Shown here: piece by piece, positions 15,068-42,100 of the stretch | How positions within the stretch are numbered: position 1 is the stretch's first letter | Layout: the number at the start of each line of letters is the position of its first letter | From: Paratrimastix pyriformis | Taxonomy: Eukaryota; Preaxostyla; Paratrimastigidae | Reading direction: 5' to 3' | Length of the DNA: 64,000 nucleotides | Assembly (NCBI GenBank): GCA_027972325.1 | Contig: JAPMOS010000124.1 | Coordinates: forward strand, 58,019-122,018 | Program-made: the position numbers and the translations under genes | Notes under the pieces: generated by a model | Seen by the model: the letters and a program-made list of their open reading frames with translations, nothing else | Told to the model about the DNA's origin: nothing | Databases searched by the model: none

Positions 15068-17511
15068 ATGCTCCGGAACAAGGTCTGAGGCATAAAAAAT
15101 GTTGTATGTGAGTTCCTTCTTCTTCTCACAGATTGGCGTCGCCACGTCCCTCGTGGGACCAATGGGGGACCGCGATTCTTGCCGAGGAAGAAACTATTGG
15201 ATTCGCCGCCGTTGCGGCACGACTCGGTGGTGGCGCTCTGGCTCCAAAGGCAGACCAACTACAACAACTATTTGCGCGCATCGTTCGCATCCGTGCTGTT
15301 CCTGCCAGCGAAGACGCCCAGAATGATGATGATGATGATCGGTCATTTCTTCTTCGGTTACCCCCCGAGTTGCTGGTGTCCATTGTGGAAGCCTCTCCAG
15401 ACCCGCTTCACACATACCTCTCGCTGCTGAGTCTCTCCCACGCCACTCGGACGACCATCCGGGGCCCCCCACGAGTTGTCCTTCGAGGAGCCCGATCATG
15501 ACCTGGCCGAGTGCTCCGAGGGTGCCACTCCCATCCTCACCGCCGACGCCCTGGCCGCCATCGTGGGTCCATGCAAGGGCCTCATCAAGTTGACCCTTCC
15601 CACACGCAATGTGGTCCCGCCCCTTGTCGGGTGTGGCCTGGACGATGCCGCCTGCCTGCCCTGGGTGCGCGAGGCCTTCGCCGGTCACAGCCGACTGGCC
15701 GTGCTGCACGTGCCCTGGGCGGAGCCGCTCTGTTGGGCCATCCGACACATCCTCCCGCTCCTGCCCGGGCTGGAGGAGCTTTACTTTCTGAAGGCCCTCA
15801 ACGACAGCAGCTTCCTGGAGGTCCTGGCCCCGGCTCCGAGCGCTCCATTTCTCCTCGCGCTTTGGGATGATCGACGATCCCAGAATGGACTTCAGACGAC
15901 TTGCGCCCCTCGGGAAGACCCTCAATGATCTTGACGTTCAAATCCCAGGCGTTCAGGCCCTGGAGTCTTTGGTGTCATGCTTTCCCGATCTGAAGCACCT
16001 CACAGTGTGTCACGACCTGTACTCTGCGCCCGCCGCGCCTCACCCACTTCATGTTGCTGCTGGCTTCAGTGGGCTTCAGTCCCTCAGTCTGACTTCCTTC
16101 TCCTCTGCCGTTGTTGCCCAGTTGCTGGCTGCCAGCCAGGCCACCCTTCAATCCATTAAGCTCAATATCTTCGAGGATGAGATCTCTCCCACCCTTCTGG
16201 CTGCGCTGGGTCGACTTTCCCATTTGACCGGCTTCACATTGTGCCCAAGATTAAGATGCCAGACCAAGTCCGTTCTGGAGGCTTTCTGGCCCTTTATCGA
16301 CCGACTGGAGTGTCTTGCCCTCAAGATTTGGTGGTGTTCAATCCCCACCAGCATCAGCAGCAGCAACCTCCGCAAACTGACCATCTCAATGAGGGGAGCC
16401 CCCCTTACCCCAGCCCTGGAGGAGCTCACCCTGCCTTACTCGGATTTCGGTGGCCACCCACTGGTTCTCGCCTGTCCCCGACTGCGTTCTCTCGAACTTG
16501 GGGCTTCCACGGTCGACTTCTCTGCGGCCCTGCCGGCCCTACCGGACCTGGTGCACATCTGCGGCCCCGAAATGCTGAACTTCGACCCCTCTCTTGCACC
16601 GTGTTTTTCTTCTTAGGAGAAGGAGTTGGTGGAGTTGGTGGAGGAGTTGGGGGAGGGAGTGTCCGTTGAGCCTTCCTGGTTGCCCGAGATGCTTCTGGCC
16701 GCCGCTTCGTCGCTGCGCCATCTGTCCGGGGTGTGTGTCACAGAGCCGGCGACTCTCCGCCGATTGTGGGCGCTGGGCTCGCTGACCCGCCTGGAGGCCC
16801 GTTTGGATGCGGCTGCTTTCGGCGACTTACACCTGCCCGAGCACCTCCAATTTCTGAGCGTCGTCGTCGATCTGCCCCATGGCAAACCCTTTCACCAGTT
16901 GTCGTTGGAGTCCCCAGGGCTCCGCACCCTCACCCTCTCCAGCTTCACCCCCTGGACTCCTCCCCCTGTGTTGCTTTCTCTCCGATGTCCGGCCCTGGTG
17001 AACCTCAGCCTCATGCTCAGCAGCTTGGCCGTGTTGGGACTGGCCGCCGACGCGTCCCCGCCCCTCCGTTGCCTGACGATCGCGGGCGGGATGGAGCTCA
17101 GTGATGCCAGCCTGTTGGATGTCCTGGTCCGGCACGGCCACCATCTGCAGCATGTGGCCCTGGCGCATTGTTTTGGCAAAGACCCATGCCGGGCCTGGCC
17201 CTCGCTACAAGATGCCCTTGGGCGGCTGCCCCGGTTGGCCAGCCTCGAGCTGACACCTGCTCCCAACCAGGAAATGACGCTGCTTCCCACGTCTCCGGCG
17301 GCTGGTCATTGGTCAACTGGCTTCGCTCGTGCTCGACTGCCCGCTGCTGGAGGAGCTTCAGACAACATTCGAATCCCTCGAGAAGTTCCTGCTGGACCAG
17401 CCCGCACCCAACCTGCGTCTCATCGAGGGGTCGATGCTGGGGGGGATTTGGGGGGCGGATGAGCTCAGGAAACGCTTTCCTGGGGCGACCTTGGTGCCGA
17501 CCAATTGGTGA
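15068..17511 (+). pseudogene. Broken F-box/LRR-like gene (tandem copy of the gene at 18.3 kb)
   Basis: It aligns along its length with the intact neighbour. It has the same MLRNK leader followed by GTCTGAGG, the F-box-like LPPELLVSIVEASPDP and the leucine-rich body (LEELYFLKALND, LSLTSFSSAVVAQLL, LSGVCVTEPATLRRLWAL). Compared with the neighbour it has a 2-bp deletion near 15462, a 10-bp deletion near 15830, a stop near 16616 and another shift near 17290, each moving the frame. The last piece, LDCPLLEELQTTFESLEKF, ends at 17511. Several independent breaks point to a pseudogene; sequencing indels in homopolymers could explain some but not a 10-bp gap. Confidence 0.8.
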
Positions 17512-18307
17512 AAGTTCCTTTTTTTTTTGTCATCGTGTGCACGTTTTCAATCCCTGTCCCCCCCCCCCCCCCCCCCCCCCGCCGATGAGCGGAAGTGAAC
17601 GTCAATGGACTGGGAGGACGAGATGACCGGGCGAACGGGATTCAGCGACGGAGGGACGGGGATCTACTCGGGGTCATGCCGACTACTCGGTCTCGAAGGG
17701 CGCGGACTGAGCTGAGAGTGGGCTGCATCCGTTGATGTGGCACCAAAGGATCGCCGTGTCTCTGGCACGAAGCATGTCTCTCTGGCACCCCAAAGGCGTG
17801 GGCTCCTGGGAAACCTTGCCGATCGTTGTGGTGTCACGCCGAAGGGTCCGGCGCGCCCATCGCAAAACCAGAGGGACAGCACTAACATGCAGACCGTTTC
17901 TTCATCCCTTTTTCCCACCATTTATCGCGTCCAGTGCTGCTGGAAAGGGAGGGGCGCGTGATCAAAATGCTTGAGAATCGATGGCAGGCGTCGGGAAAAT
18001 GGGAGGAAAAAGCCTTGCCTCCGCGATGCTGTGACAAGACTAGGGCACTGACTGACCCAGATCGATCCGGAGTAAAAACCTTTCGCTCCACTAGGGGAAG
18101 TCTTGTTCCCTGATCGGTTGCGAGTGTCCCACGCCTGCGATCGTGTATCGGAAAAGTGGTAGCACAGCGGCATGTGCAAAACCCAAAAAACAGTTGCTGT
18201 GAACTCTTCTCGATTGCGATTCTCGTGAGCCACCTACGAGGCTGCATTACGAGACTGACTGACTGGATCCGATGCCGGTTGGAGTGGACGGCGCGCTGGT
18301 TCTCTCG
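17512..18307. other. Intergenic stretch with a poly-C run
   Basis: After the pseudogene there is a T-run, then a C-run of nearly 30 bases (about 17552-17580). I see no coding family and no RNA gene up to the shared leader of the next F-box/LRR gene. The 30 bp before that leader's ATG (GCGCGCTGGTTCTCTCG and on) also occur before the first copy at 15050-15067, so promoter sequence was duplicated with the gene. Confidence 0.6.
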
Positions 18308-20718
18308 ATGCTCCGGAACAAAGTCTGGGGCAAGAAAACAATATCGTCTTGAATTCCTTTTTCTTCTCTCAGACTCAACAGCAGCCTGTTGGCGTCGCTC
18401 CACGTCCCGTCTCGTGGGACCAATGGGGGACCGCGATTCTTGCCGAGGAGGAAACTATCGGATGGGCCGCCATTGCCGCACGACTCGGGGGTGCTCGGGC
18501 TCCAAAGACAGACCAACCACAGCCACTATTTGCGCGCATCGTTCGCACCCGTGCTGTTCCTGCCGGCGAAGACACCCATGATGATGTTGATGATCGGCCA
18601 CTTTTTCTTCGGCTGCCCCCCGAGTTGCTGTTGGCCATTGTGGAAGCCTCCCCAGACCCGCTTCGCACATACATTTCGCTGATGAGGCTCTCCCACGCCA
18701 TCCGCACGACCATCCGGGGCGCCCCCCACGAGCTGTCCTTCGAGGAGCCCGATCACGACCTGGCCGAGTGCTCCGAGGGTGCCTCTCCCGTCCTCACCGC
18801 CGATGCCCTGGCCGCCCTCGTGGGTCCATGCAAGGGCCTCATCAAGTTGACCCTCCCCGCACGCACCCTACCGAATGCGACCCCGCCCCTTGTCGGGTGT
18901 GGCCTGGACGATGCCGCCTGCCTGCCCTGGGTGCGCGAGGCCTTCGCCGGTCACAGCCAGCTGGCCGTGCTGCACGTGCCCTGGGCGGAGCCGCTCTGTT
19001 GGGCCATCCAGCACATCCTCCCGCTCCTGCCCGGGCTGGAGGAGCTCCACTTTCTGGAGGCCCTCAACGACACCATCCAGGAGGTCCTGGCCCAGTCCTG
19101 CCCCCGGCTCCGAGCGCTCCATTTCTCATCGCACCCCGAGATGACCAGCGAACCCAGATTTGATTTCAACGCGCTGAGGCCACTCTGGAGGACCCTCAGA
19201 GAGCTTGACATCGAGACCCCCGACGCTGTGGCCCTGGAGTCGCTGATGCTCTTATATCCCAATCTGGAGCATCTCACCCTGCGTTCCTGCAAGGACCGGT
19301 GCATTGCCCATCGCTCGCCGCCGCTCGAGGTGGCTGGCTCCTGTGGGCTCCGGTCCCTCAGTCTTCTTCACAATGGCCGGACTGTGTACCCCATTGCCGT
19401 TGCTGCACAGCTGCTGGCTCGCCTGCCCACCCTACAAACCGTCGAGCTCGTGGTTGATGAGTCACCCCGCCCTCTTCTGGCTCCACTTCTTCGGCTGTCC
19501 CATCTCACCAGCCTCCGGCTGTGCTTTGAAGGCGTACCACCTGCGAGCGCCCTGGACGGCTTCTGGCCCTTGGTCGATCGACTGGATCGTCTTTCCCTCG
19601 AAGGGTGGCGCATCGCATCCCCCGTCAGCATCACCAGCAGCCGCCTCCGCAACCTGTCCATCTCAACGAGTGCTCCCCTGACTCTGGCCTGCCCGGCCCT
19701 GGAGGTCCTCGCCCTCCCAGCATTCGGTGACCACCCACTGGTTCTGGACTGTCCCCGGCTCCGCTCTATCGCAGTCGGTGTCTCCACGGTCGACATGCGC
19801 ATCTCGGCAGCCATGCCTAACTTGACGCGCATCTGCGGCCCCGAAAATCTGGCCGTCGAGGACACCTCTGATGACGAAGAGTTCCCCGAAACCGCCTGGT
19901 TGCCCCAACTTCTCGACGCCGCGTCGCCATCCAGCTTGCGTCATCTGTCGGGGGTGTGCATCACGGAGCCGGCGACTCTTGATCGACTGTGGGCCCTGAA
20001 CTCGCTGACCCGCCTGGAGGCCCGTTTGGACGTAGACACCTTGACCGACTTACACCTGCCCGGACACATCCAATTCCTGGTCGTCTTCGTCATCCTGCAT
20101 GAGTGTGAACCCTTTCGCCAGGTGTCGTTGGAGGCCCAAGGGCTCCGCACCCTCGCCCTCGCCAACTCCAGCTCGTGGGCTCCCCCCGTGTTGTTGGCCC
20201 TCCGCTGCCCAGCCCTGGTGAGCCTCAACCTCAAGATCCGCAGCCTGGCCGTTGTTGGCCTGGAAGCTGGCTCGTCCCCGCCCCTCTGCCGCCTCACAAT
20301 TGCGGCCGGTCCGGACCTCTCGAATGGCAGCCTGTTGGATGCCCTGCTTCGGCACGGCCACCAGCTGCAGCATGTTGCCCTGGTGGACTGCTCCGGCATA
20401 AACACGCAACGGGCCTGGTCTTCGCTGAAATGTGCTCTTGAAGAGCTGCCCCGGTTGGCGAGCCTCGAGCTGACTGTTCCCGACCAGGATCTGGAGCTGG
20501 GCTGCTCAGACCTCCGTCGGCTGGTCGTCGTTGGGCGCCTGTCTTCGCTTGCGCTCAACTGCCCGCTGCTGGAGGAGCTTCGTACAACAGTCGAGCGGGG
20601 CTTAAAGGAGGTGGAGCTGGACGAGACCGCAAACCTGCGCCTCGTCGAGGGGTCGGGGAGTATGGTGGACGAATTCGAGCGCCTCTTCCCTGGGGCGATT
20701 GTGGTGGCTTCCGATTAG
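18308..20718 (+). CDS. F-box-like leucine-rich-repeat protein (intact copy)
   Basis: There is no ATG at the 5' end of the long open frame. A 5-codon first exon (18308-18322, MLRNK) joined over a 50-nt intron (18323-18372, donor GTCTGG, acceptor CTCAG) gives an in-frame 786-residue product. The N-terminal part has VSWDQWGTAILAEEE. An F-box-like helix bundle follows at about residues 85-130 (FLRLPPELLLAIVEASPDP, TYISLMRLSHAIRTTIRG), then degenerate LRRs to the end (LPGLEELHFLEALND, LPRLASLELTVPD, LNCPLLEELRTTV). By family analogy it may be a substrate adaptor of an SCF-type ubiquitin ligase, but I see no direct proof of Skp1 binding. It is a tandem duplicate of the broken copy upstream and ends 226 bp from a convergent gene. 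Confidence 0.8.
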
Positions 20719-20944
20719 GGTTCATTTCAACGTGTGGTTGGTCCGCTGCTGGGTGGGATTCCGTGTTGGCACTGCTCGGAACGCCCGGTAGTTGACCCAA
20801 TGTTGGACCGTCTCTCTTCCTTCCTTCTTTCCCTGTCCTGTCTTCTGGCGCCCGTCCCCGCCCCCGTCACGTCCCGTTTGTGGTCGATGTCCAACGACAT
20901 TTTCTTCTTTTTTCCGATTTTTCTGGTCCATTCGACGACCGAGT

Positions 20945-21536
20945 TTAGCAGGTGCCGGTCTTCAGTGTGGTGCGCGAGGCGGTGCACGCGGTCTTCTTTG
21001 GGGTGGCGGTCTTGACACACCGGGCATTCTTCGAGGTCTCTGCGCAGGCTCCAGACTTGGCCTTGGCTCCCTCGCACTGATCCCGACGGCCAACTTGGGA
21101 ACCTATTTTGCGCAGTGATGAATGGCCGGGGGGTGCCAGACGGACCTTGCCGATCTGCGTCGGTAAACTCGTCACCGACTTCAGCCTGGGCGTCCCACTT
21201 GTCCTCGGAGTTCTCTTCGTTCTCCTTCACACGCTTGCGGGAAGCGTCAATAGAGGTGGAAGTGGTGCTAACTTCAGCGCCCTTCATGTCGAAGCAATCA
21301 CCCATTGATCCTGTCGACAAAGTAACCGATTCGAGCGGAATGGCCAGCAGACCAAATGAGTCCCAATTTTCATCTGTCGTATCGCATCCCCAGACGCCTC
21401 CATTCACGAAACCGGTGTCCTCGCCTTTGCATTTCTGGCTGCTTGTTTCGCCATGGCAAGTTTCCTTGTTGCACGCGGACTTTTGCTTGAGGGCGAATGC
21501 GAGCCCAACAAGGAGGACGGCAACAACGGCCTTCAT
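20945..21536 (-). CDS. Small secreted cysteine-containing protein, 182 aa
   Basis: Start MKAVVAVLLVGLAFA is a clean signal peptide. Exon 1 is 21536-21146, a 43-nt intron runs 21145-21103 (donor GTCCGT, acceptor AATAG), and exon 2 is 21102-20945; the sum is 183 codons with stop. Cysteines are spaced through both exons (SACNKETC, SQKCKG, WGCDTT, GDCFDM; then DQCEG, GACAE, ARCVKT, TACTAS, GTC-stop). Without splicing the frame runs on as low-quality basic sequence, and the spliced frame keeps the Cys pattern, which supports the intron. Family not recognised. Confidence 0.7.
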
Positions 21537-21765
21537 TTCTTCGACGGCGCTCGACTGTCGCTTTTACAGTGATGACAGCGATGGATGTACGGCCCCAGGC
21601 GGTTCAACCATTTCGCAGGCAGCCAGTCTCAAGACTTAAAAAGCTCCCTGTTCCCCATTCATTGCCTCAAAAATCGCCATTGTCTTGAAAGAGCCAGGAT
21701 CACCATTCGGCGGCCAGTGATCACTCGATGAGATTGTTATTATTCGATGAAAAGAGTATATCAAT

Positions 21766-22606
21766 TTACAGGTTCGCGAGGAACTTGCGCCAATCGGCGA
21801 GGGACCACTCGTCCGAACAATCGTCGCATGGAACGCCATTCACCCAAAACGTGGGCGTTCCGAAGCAGCCATGGGAGACCGCAAACTTCCACGAGACACG
21901 GGTATCCCAGTTCGTGGTGCTGTTGTTCATCTGGGGTGGAAACAGGGCGGGTGAAGGAAAAAACAGAAACAAGTCGTCCCTGAGTGATGCCGGTGGTGTG
22001 TGCATGATGAGCAGCCGTCTCCCAAACAGTTGATTTTGGTTGGTGTCTTGGTGTTCGGGTGCGTGGTCGAGTGGATCGGCGTGGAGTGGGGTGGGGGTAG
22101 GCTTCCGCCCAGACCTGGCCAATGAAGTCATCGTGAGGCACACCCATCTTCCCAGCAAACCCGGCGAAGAGCTCAAGCACCTCGGGGTATGCCCTGCGAT
22201 GCGGATTCAACCCGGGGAATGGAACGGAAAAACAGGTTGGTCTCACATCACAAGAGTGAAACGATGGTCAAGCACAGACATGGAAGCTGTTGCCGTGTCG
22301 GACCACTGGTTCTGAGACTTGAACAGGTAATCCATCATCGGGACTGGGGAAGGGGAAAAAAGGTTGTAATGGATTCGTGTCCCCGTGGCAGCACAGACAA
22401 AATTGCCCTGGCCGCACACGGTCCACACCAAGAGCGGCCTGAGAAGCCAGGAAGGAGGAGCGGTGATACGGGAGGGGCAGGAGATGGGCCACCATCGTGG
22501 TCGACGCATCGGCCAGCTGCCGCATCACGGGCCAGACTTGAGCAGAGTCCGGACATTGGGGGTCCACAAAAACATCCACCTGAACTGGGGCCGCAGCAGA
22601 GCCCAT
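21766..22606 (-). CDS. DsbA-like thioredoxin-fold protein, 171 aa
   Basis: Exons are 22606-22399, 22343-22280, 22193-22115 and 21930-21766. Joining them keeps frame (208+64+79+165 nt). The N-terminal strand gives VDVFVDPQCPDSAQVWPVM, where DsbA-type oxidoreductases carry CxxC. The helical insert gives LLPLPYHRSSFLASQAAL and FFPMMDYLFKSQNQWSD. The C-terminal part has GTPTFWVNGVPCDDC, the cis-Pro loop of this fold. The active site reads PQCPDS, one cysteine only, so redox activity would differ from DsbA. Donors are GTCTGT, GTCTGT and GTCTGG; introns are 55, 86 and 184 nt. No signal peptide, so probably cytosolic. The start is 185 bp from the divergent GCP3-like gene. An in-frame upstream ATG (22660) is possible. 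Confidence 0.8.
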
Positions 22607-22791
22607 TCTAAACAGGAGTGACGTGTCACTAAAGAAGTGGCACTGACCGATATCCGTCATAATGCTTGGGAATTGGAGCACCCGCGAAAACTGGAACCAA
22701 GAGGCAAATGCATGCCCAACCAAGCAGCCGCATTTTTGGACTCGAGAAAATTCGATCTGAATCACCAACCGGGTGAAGTTAACTGTCCGAG

Positions 22792-34167
<11,376 letters not shown>

Positions 34168-34351
34168 CGGCACTCTTTTGTTTGTTTTTTGTGTTGTTTT
34201 CAGCTGATTTTATTGGTGTTTATACAGTCTCGACGATGATCCCGCTCTGCCGGCAGGCGTCGCAGGAGCGTTCGGCGTTCTTCCCTTCCATGTCAACTTC
34301 GCGTTACACCACCATGAGAAAATCCGTGTCAGCCAAGAGCCCGGACAAAAA

Positions 34352-38235
<3,884 letters not shown>

Positions 38236-39138
38236 TGGCGCTGTCCTCGAAAATCCCTCATCGGTGTCAACCCCTATTGGGCGAGCCTCATTGCCAATTT
38301 GAGACCCCTCTGCCGAATCGCCGCAGCTCGAGCTGGACCCCCTGCGGGCCCCCGCTTCGCAGTTGAGGGCCGCTGCGAGAGACTGGATGAAAAGCCCCCC
38401 AAAAAAGGAGGAGTGTCTCAACGACCCGGCGCCTTCCCTGGATTCTGGGAGTCAGTCAGTCAGTCTCGTGTTCATTCAGCCTCGTGTGAGGCTGTAAGAT
38501 GGGAGGGACGCATCGCACAACCGGTCGGCCTGCTGGGCCCGCATGGGGCCCCGTCTGCGCCTCCTCTTCTTCTTTGCGCCCCCGAGGCGGCCAGTGACTG
38601 TTGCGGCCCTGGGCAGGCTGCCCCGTCTGGCCAGCTCGAGTTGAACATCGACAACGCCCCGTCACCCCTGTCGCTGACCTGCCCCCAACTGCGGATGAGC
38701 AGGTTGGAGGGGCCCCGGAGGGCGGGGTCGACCTGGCCTGCCCCCTGCTGGAGTGGTTCGAGGGGTACCCGGGCTGCCATTCTGAAGCTGGCCGTGCGGG
38801 CGCCCAACCTGCGAGACTGAAGCAGCCACCACCACCCACCCACGCACACACACAGACGAGGTGGGGGCATCGCACGCTCTGGTGTTCGAGAGTCGACACG
38901 GGAACGGGACACAAACCAAACGAAACCAAGTGAAACCAAGTGAACCAAAATCAACAGGACCAAAACCAAAGCGAGGGGGTTGGGGGTTGGGGGTTGGGGG
39001 TTGGGGGCTGGGGGGTTGGGAAGAAAAGAAAAGCAGATTCGTGTGATGCCCGCAAACCAATGCCGCCTCTGTGGGTGCGTGTGGGTGCGTGTGGGTGTGG
39101 GTGGTGGTGAGGTGAGTGCGCGTGGGTGCGCGTGGCTC
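38236..39138. other. Intergenic region between two convergent paralogues
   Basis: It holds the F-box/LRR relic listed separately, a GGTTGGGGGTTGGGGG run (38975-39015) and CACACA runs. A short palindromic motif, CAGCCTCGTGTGAGGC, near 38480 is also found near 10540. I see no other gene. Confidence 0.6.
38590..38820 (+). pseudogene. Decayed fragment of the F-box/LRR family
   Basis: The text ALGRLPRLAS then, one base shifted, LELNIDNAPSPLSLTCPQL, and later LKLAVRAPNLRD before a stop, matches the 3' part of the intact gene at 18.3 kb (ELPRLASLELTVPD, ELGCSDLRRL, LKEVELDETANLRL). A one-base deletion at the junction and loss of the middle break it. Confidence 0.65.
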
Positions 39139-42100
39139 CTACTTGGAGCCTGTCCTCTTCTTCTTCTTCTTCTTGTGCGCCTTCGTCACCGCCGCCATTT
39201 CGTCCGCCGACACGGCCATCACGCCCTCCTGCCCCTGCCGGGCAGGGTGGGTGGGGGTGAGTGCCGGCGGCTGGGTGCGCAGCCGGGACAGGGCGTGGGC
39301 CAGCCGGGCAAAGGCAAGCGGCGCGTCGGGCAGCCAGGGGGCCGTCTGGAGGCCCTCCAGCAGGGGGATCATCTGGGCCCGGACGAAGGCCGCCCGGATG
39401 TCGGGGGCCAGGCAGAGGTTGGTCACGGCCAGCAGGAAGCTGTCGGCGATGGGGCCGTTGACCACCCGGTGGGAGCGCAGGAAGTTGGCCAGGGCCGGGA
39501 CCAGGCCGCTCTCCAGGAAGAGCGGAACGTAGTCGGCCTCGAGGACCGTCAGGTGGCACACGGCGTCTGGGGGGATTGGGGGGGGGGGGGGGGGATTGAG
39601 TGGATGATGACGGTGACTGGGTGACGGTGATATGGTGACGATGGTGACGATGATGATGGTGATGGCGCGCTGGTGATGACTGGATGAATGATGATGATGA
39701 CTGGATGAATGATGATGATGATGATGACTGGATGAATGGTGACGATGATGACTGGATGAATGATGAGGATGAGGATGACTGGATGAAAGATGATGATGAG
39801 GATGACTGGGTGAATGATGATGATGAGGATGACTGGATGAATGATGATGATGAGGATGACTGGATGAATGACGATGATGACTGGATGATGGCGATGATGG
39901 TGATGGTGATGGTGATGATGGTGAGTGATGATGGAGGAGGGAGTGTGCCTGCTGGAGAGGCAGGCGAGGCTGACGGACTCACGAGCTGCTTGGCGGCCCG
40001 CTGGTGGCCGCAGACAGGCGATGCGGTGAGCAGCTTGGCCAGGACGGGTGCCACCCCGGCCTCCATGAAGGCGCGCATGTGCTGGGGCCGCTCAAAGCAC
40101 AGCCCGCAGACGACGCCCAGCAGCTGCTCGGCCACGTGGCCGTGGAGGATGACGATGGGATGCTGCAGCAGAGCCACGACCAGGGGCACCACCCGGGCCG
40201 CGACCAGGGCCTCCCGGAAGCCATCCTCGCCGCCGGCGCCCAGGGAGAGCCGGTGCAGCACCCAGAACAGGTCGACCGACAGGGTGGCCGAGCAGAGCAG
40301 CAGCGGGCGCTCGAGGAGCGAGAGCAGGGCCGGCAGCAGGTTGGCCTTGAGGAAGGCCGCCCGGAAGGCCACCAGGGGCATGTCGCACAGCTCGCCAATG
40401 GTCAGCACGGCCCGGGCGAGCAAGTCCTGACTCTTGAGGACGGTCGGGCGCCGAAGCAGGTCCACCAAGGCCTCGGCGACGGCATCGCAGCCCTCGGGGA
40501 AGGCCGGCGCCACGTCCTTCTCCTCGGGGAGCCGGGCCAGCCGGGCCAGGGCCGTGCAGAGGATGAAAGGTCGGCCCGAGTCGAAGACGGAGGCCACCCA
40601 GGCCGCCAGCCGGGCCAGCAGGCCCGTCTGCAGGAAGGCATTGACCCGGGCCGAGCTGTGCAGACACAGGACCATGTTGGCCATCAGGTGCTCCATCATG
40701 GGCGGGGTCAGGGGCGCCTGCACCAGGGCCAGGATGGTCTCCTCGATCCGGGCCGCATCCACGGCGGCCTGGCCCTCCTCCCCGCTGGTGCACATGAGTC
40801 GGAGGGCCGTCTGGAAGGCCACGAAGTAGAACGGGTGCGACTGCAGGGACGGGTCGACCATCAGCCGCAGGAGCGACGGGGCCGCGCCCGCCCGGACCAG
40901 CGCCGCCCCGTGCTGCTCGTCGGTGACGAAGTCGTTCAGCACGAAGGCCAGTTCCTTGGTCATGTCGGCCGTCTGCATGATCGGGTCGGCCATCATCCGG
41001 GCCAGGGCCTGGGCGCCCCCCAGCCGGAAGAAGCAGGCACGGGCGGCCGAGTCGGGCTTCAGTGACTGCAGCAGCAGGAGCAGGTTGAAGGCCGCCTGCG
41101 GGTTGCCGAGCACCTTGGGGTGGTCCATCAGGCGCACCAGCAGATCCACTTGGCCCGTCTGTGGGGAGGCAGAGGGGCGACGGGGGCAGAGGTGGGCGGC
41201 GTGTGAGTGCAATGGGTCGGCCCATTTGGCTCGTCTGCAGGGACAGGGGTGGGTGGGGCGTCGTGGGAGCGCGAGCAAGGGCGGCAGGCCTGGCAGAAGA
41301 GGTCCCGGACGGCCTCGGTGGACGCCAGGTTGGACAGGTGGTACAGGCCGCCCGCCAGGACGGAGGCCGGCTCGTCAGGCAGCCCGATCGAGGCCCGGAT
41401 GCTGGTGAACATCTGCCGGGCGATCCACGCAGTGCGACGAAAGGGGACGAGTGGTGTGGGCGGTGGGGGTGGGGGGCAAAGGGTGGGTGGGGGGGTGGGG
41501 GGGGTGGGGTGGGGTGGGGTGGGGGGGTGGGGACCAGGGGACAGAGGGGGAGGGATGGTTGGGCCGACGGACGGTCGTGATGGGGGGACGATCGGTCGGG
41601 TCGGGTCAGGAACGGTCGGCCGCGCTGGCGGCAGGCGGCGGCGGCGGCAGAGCAACAGGAGCAGCGGCGGGATTGGTTCCGGCTGAGGTCAATGACTTGT
41701 TCCTCGGTGCTTCTTCGCTTGGATGGCGCCGGCAGGTGGTGGCGGAGGGGGTGGCGGGTGGTTGGATGGGGAGGGTGGCGGCAGGGAGTGGCGGAGGGTG
41801 GAAGGCATGACGGGGCGGAGGGGCTGGCGAGGGTGGCGGCGCGAGTGGCGGGTGGCGAGAGAATGGCGGTGGTGGAAGATGACGGGCCAGTGGAGGGGCG
41901 GCGGTTGCAGCAGCGGGGCTGCAGGGAGGGCGAGCGGACGGCATGGAGTTGAAGCGCGGTCGGAGGGAGAACGGACCAGCAGAGGTGGCCGGAGGGGCGG
42001 CGGAGGGAGGTGGAGGAGGGAACGGAGGGATAGGGAGGGATCACCGAGGGGAGGAGGAGGAGGGGAGGGGGAGAGGGAGGAGAGGGGAAGGAGGAGGGAG

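Noticed and set aside
17683-17700. SAPFETE string on the minus strand, as in OLA1
   Set aside because: A 16-base match without flanking similarity; chance is sufficient.
34213-34310. Minus-strand mini ORF MEGKNAERSCDACRQSG with AATAAA after its stop
   Set aside because: Only 23 codons, a stop just upstream in frame, and no acceptor or family; too weak to list as a gene.
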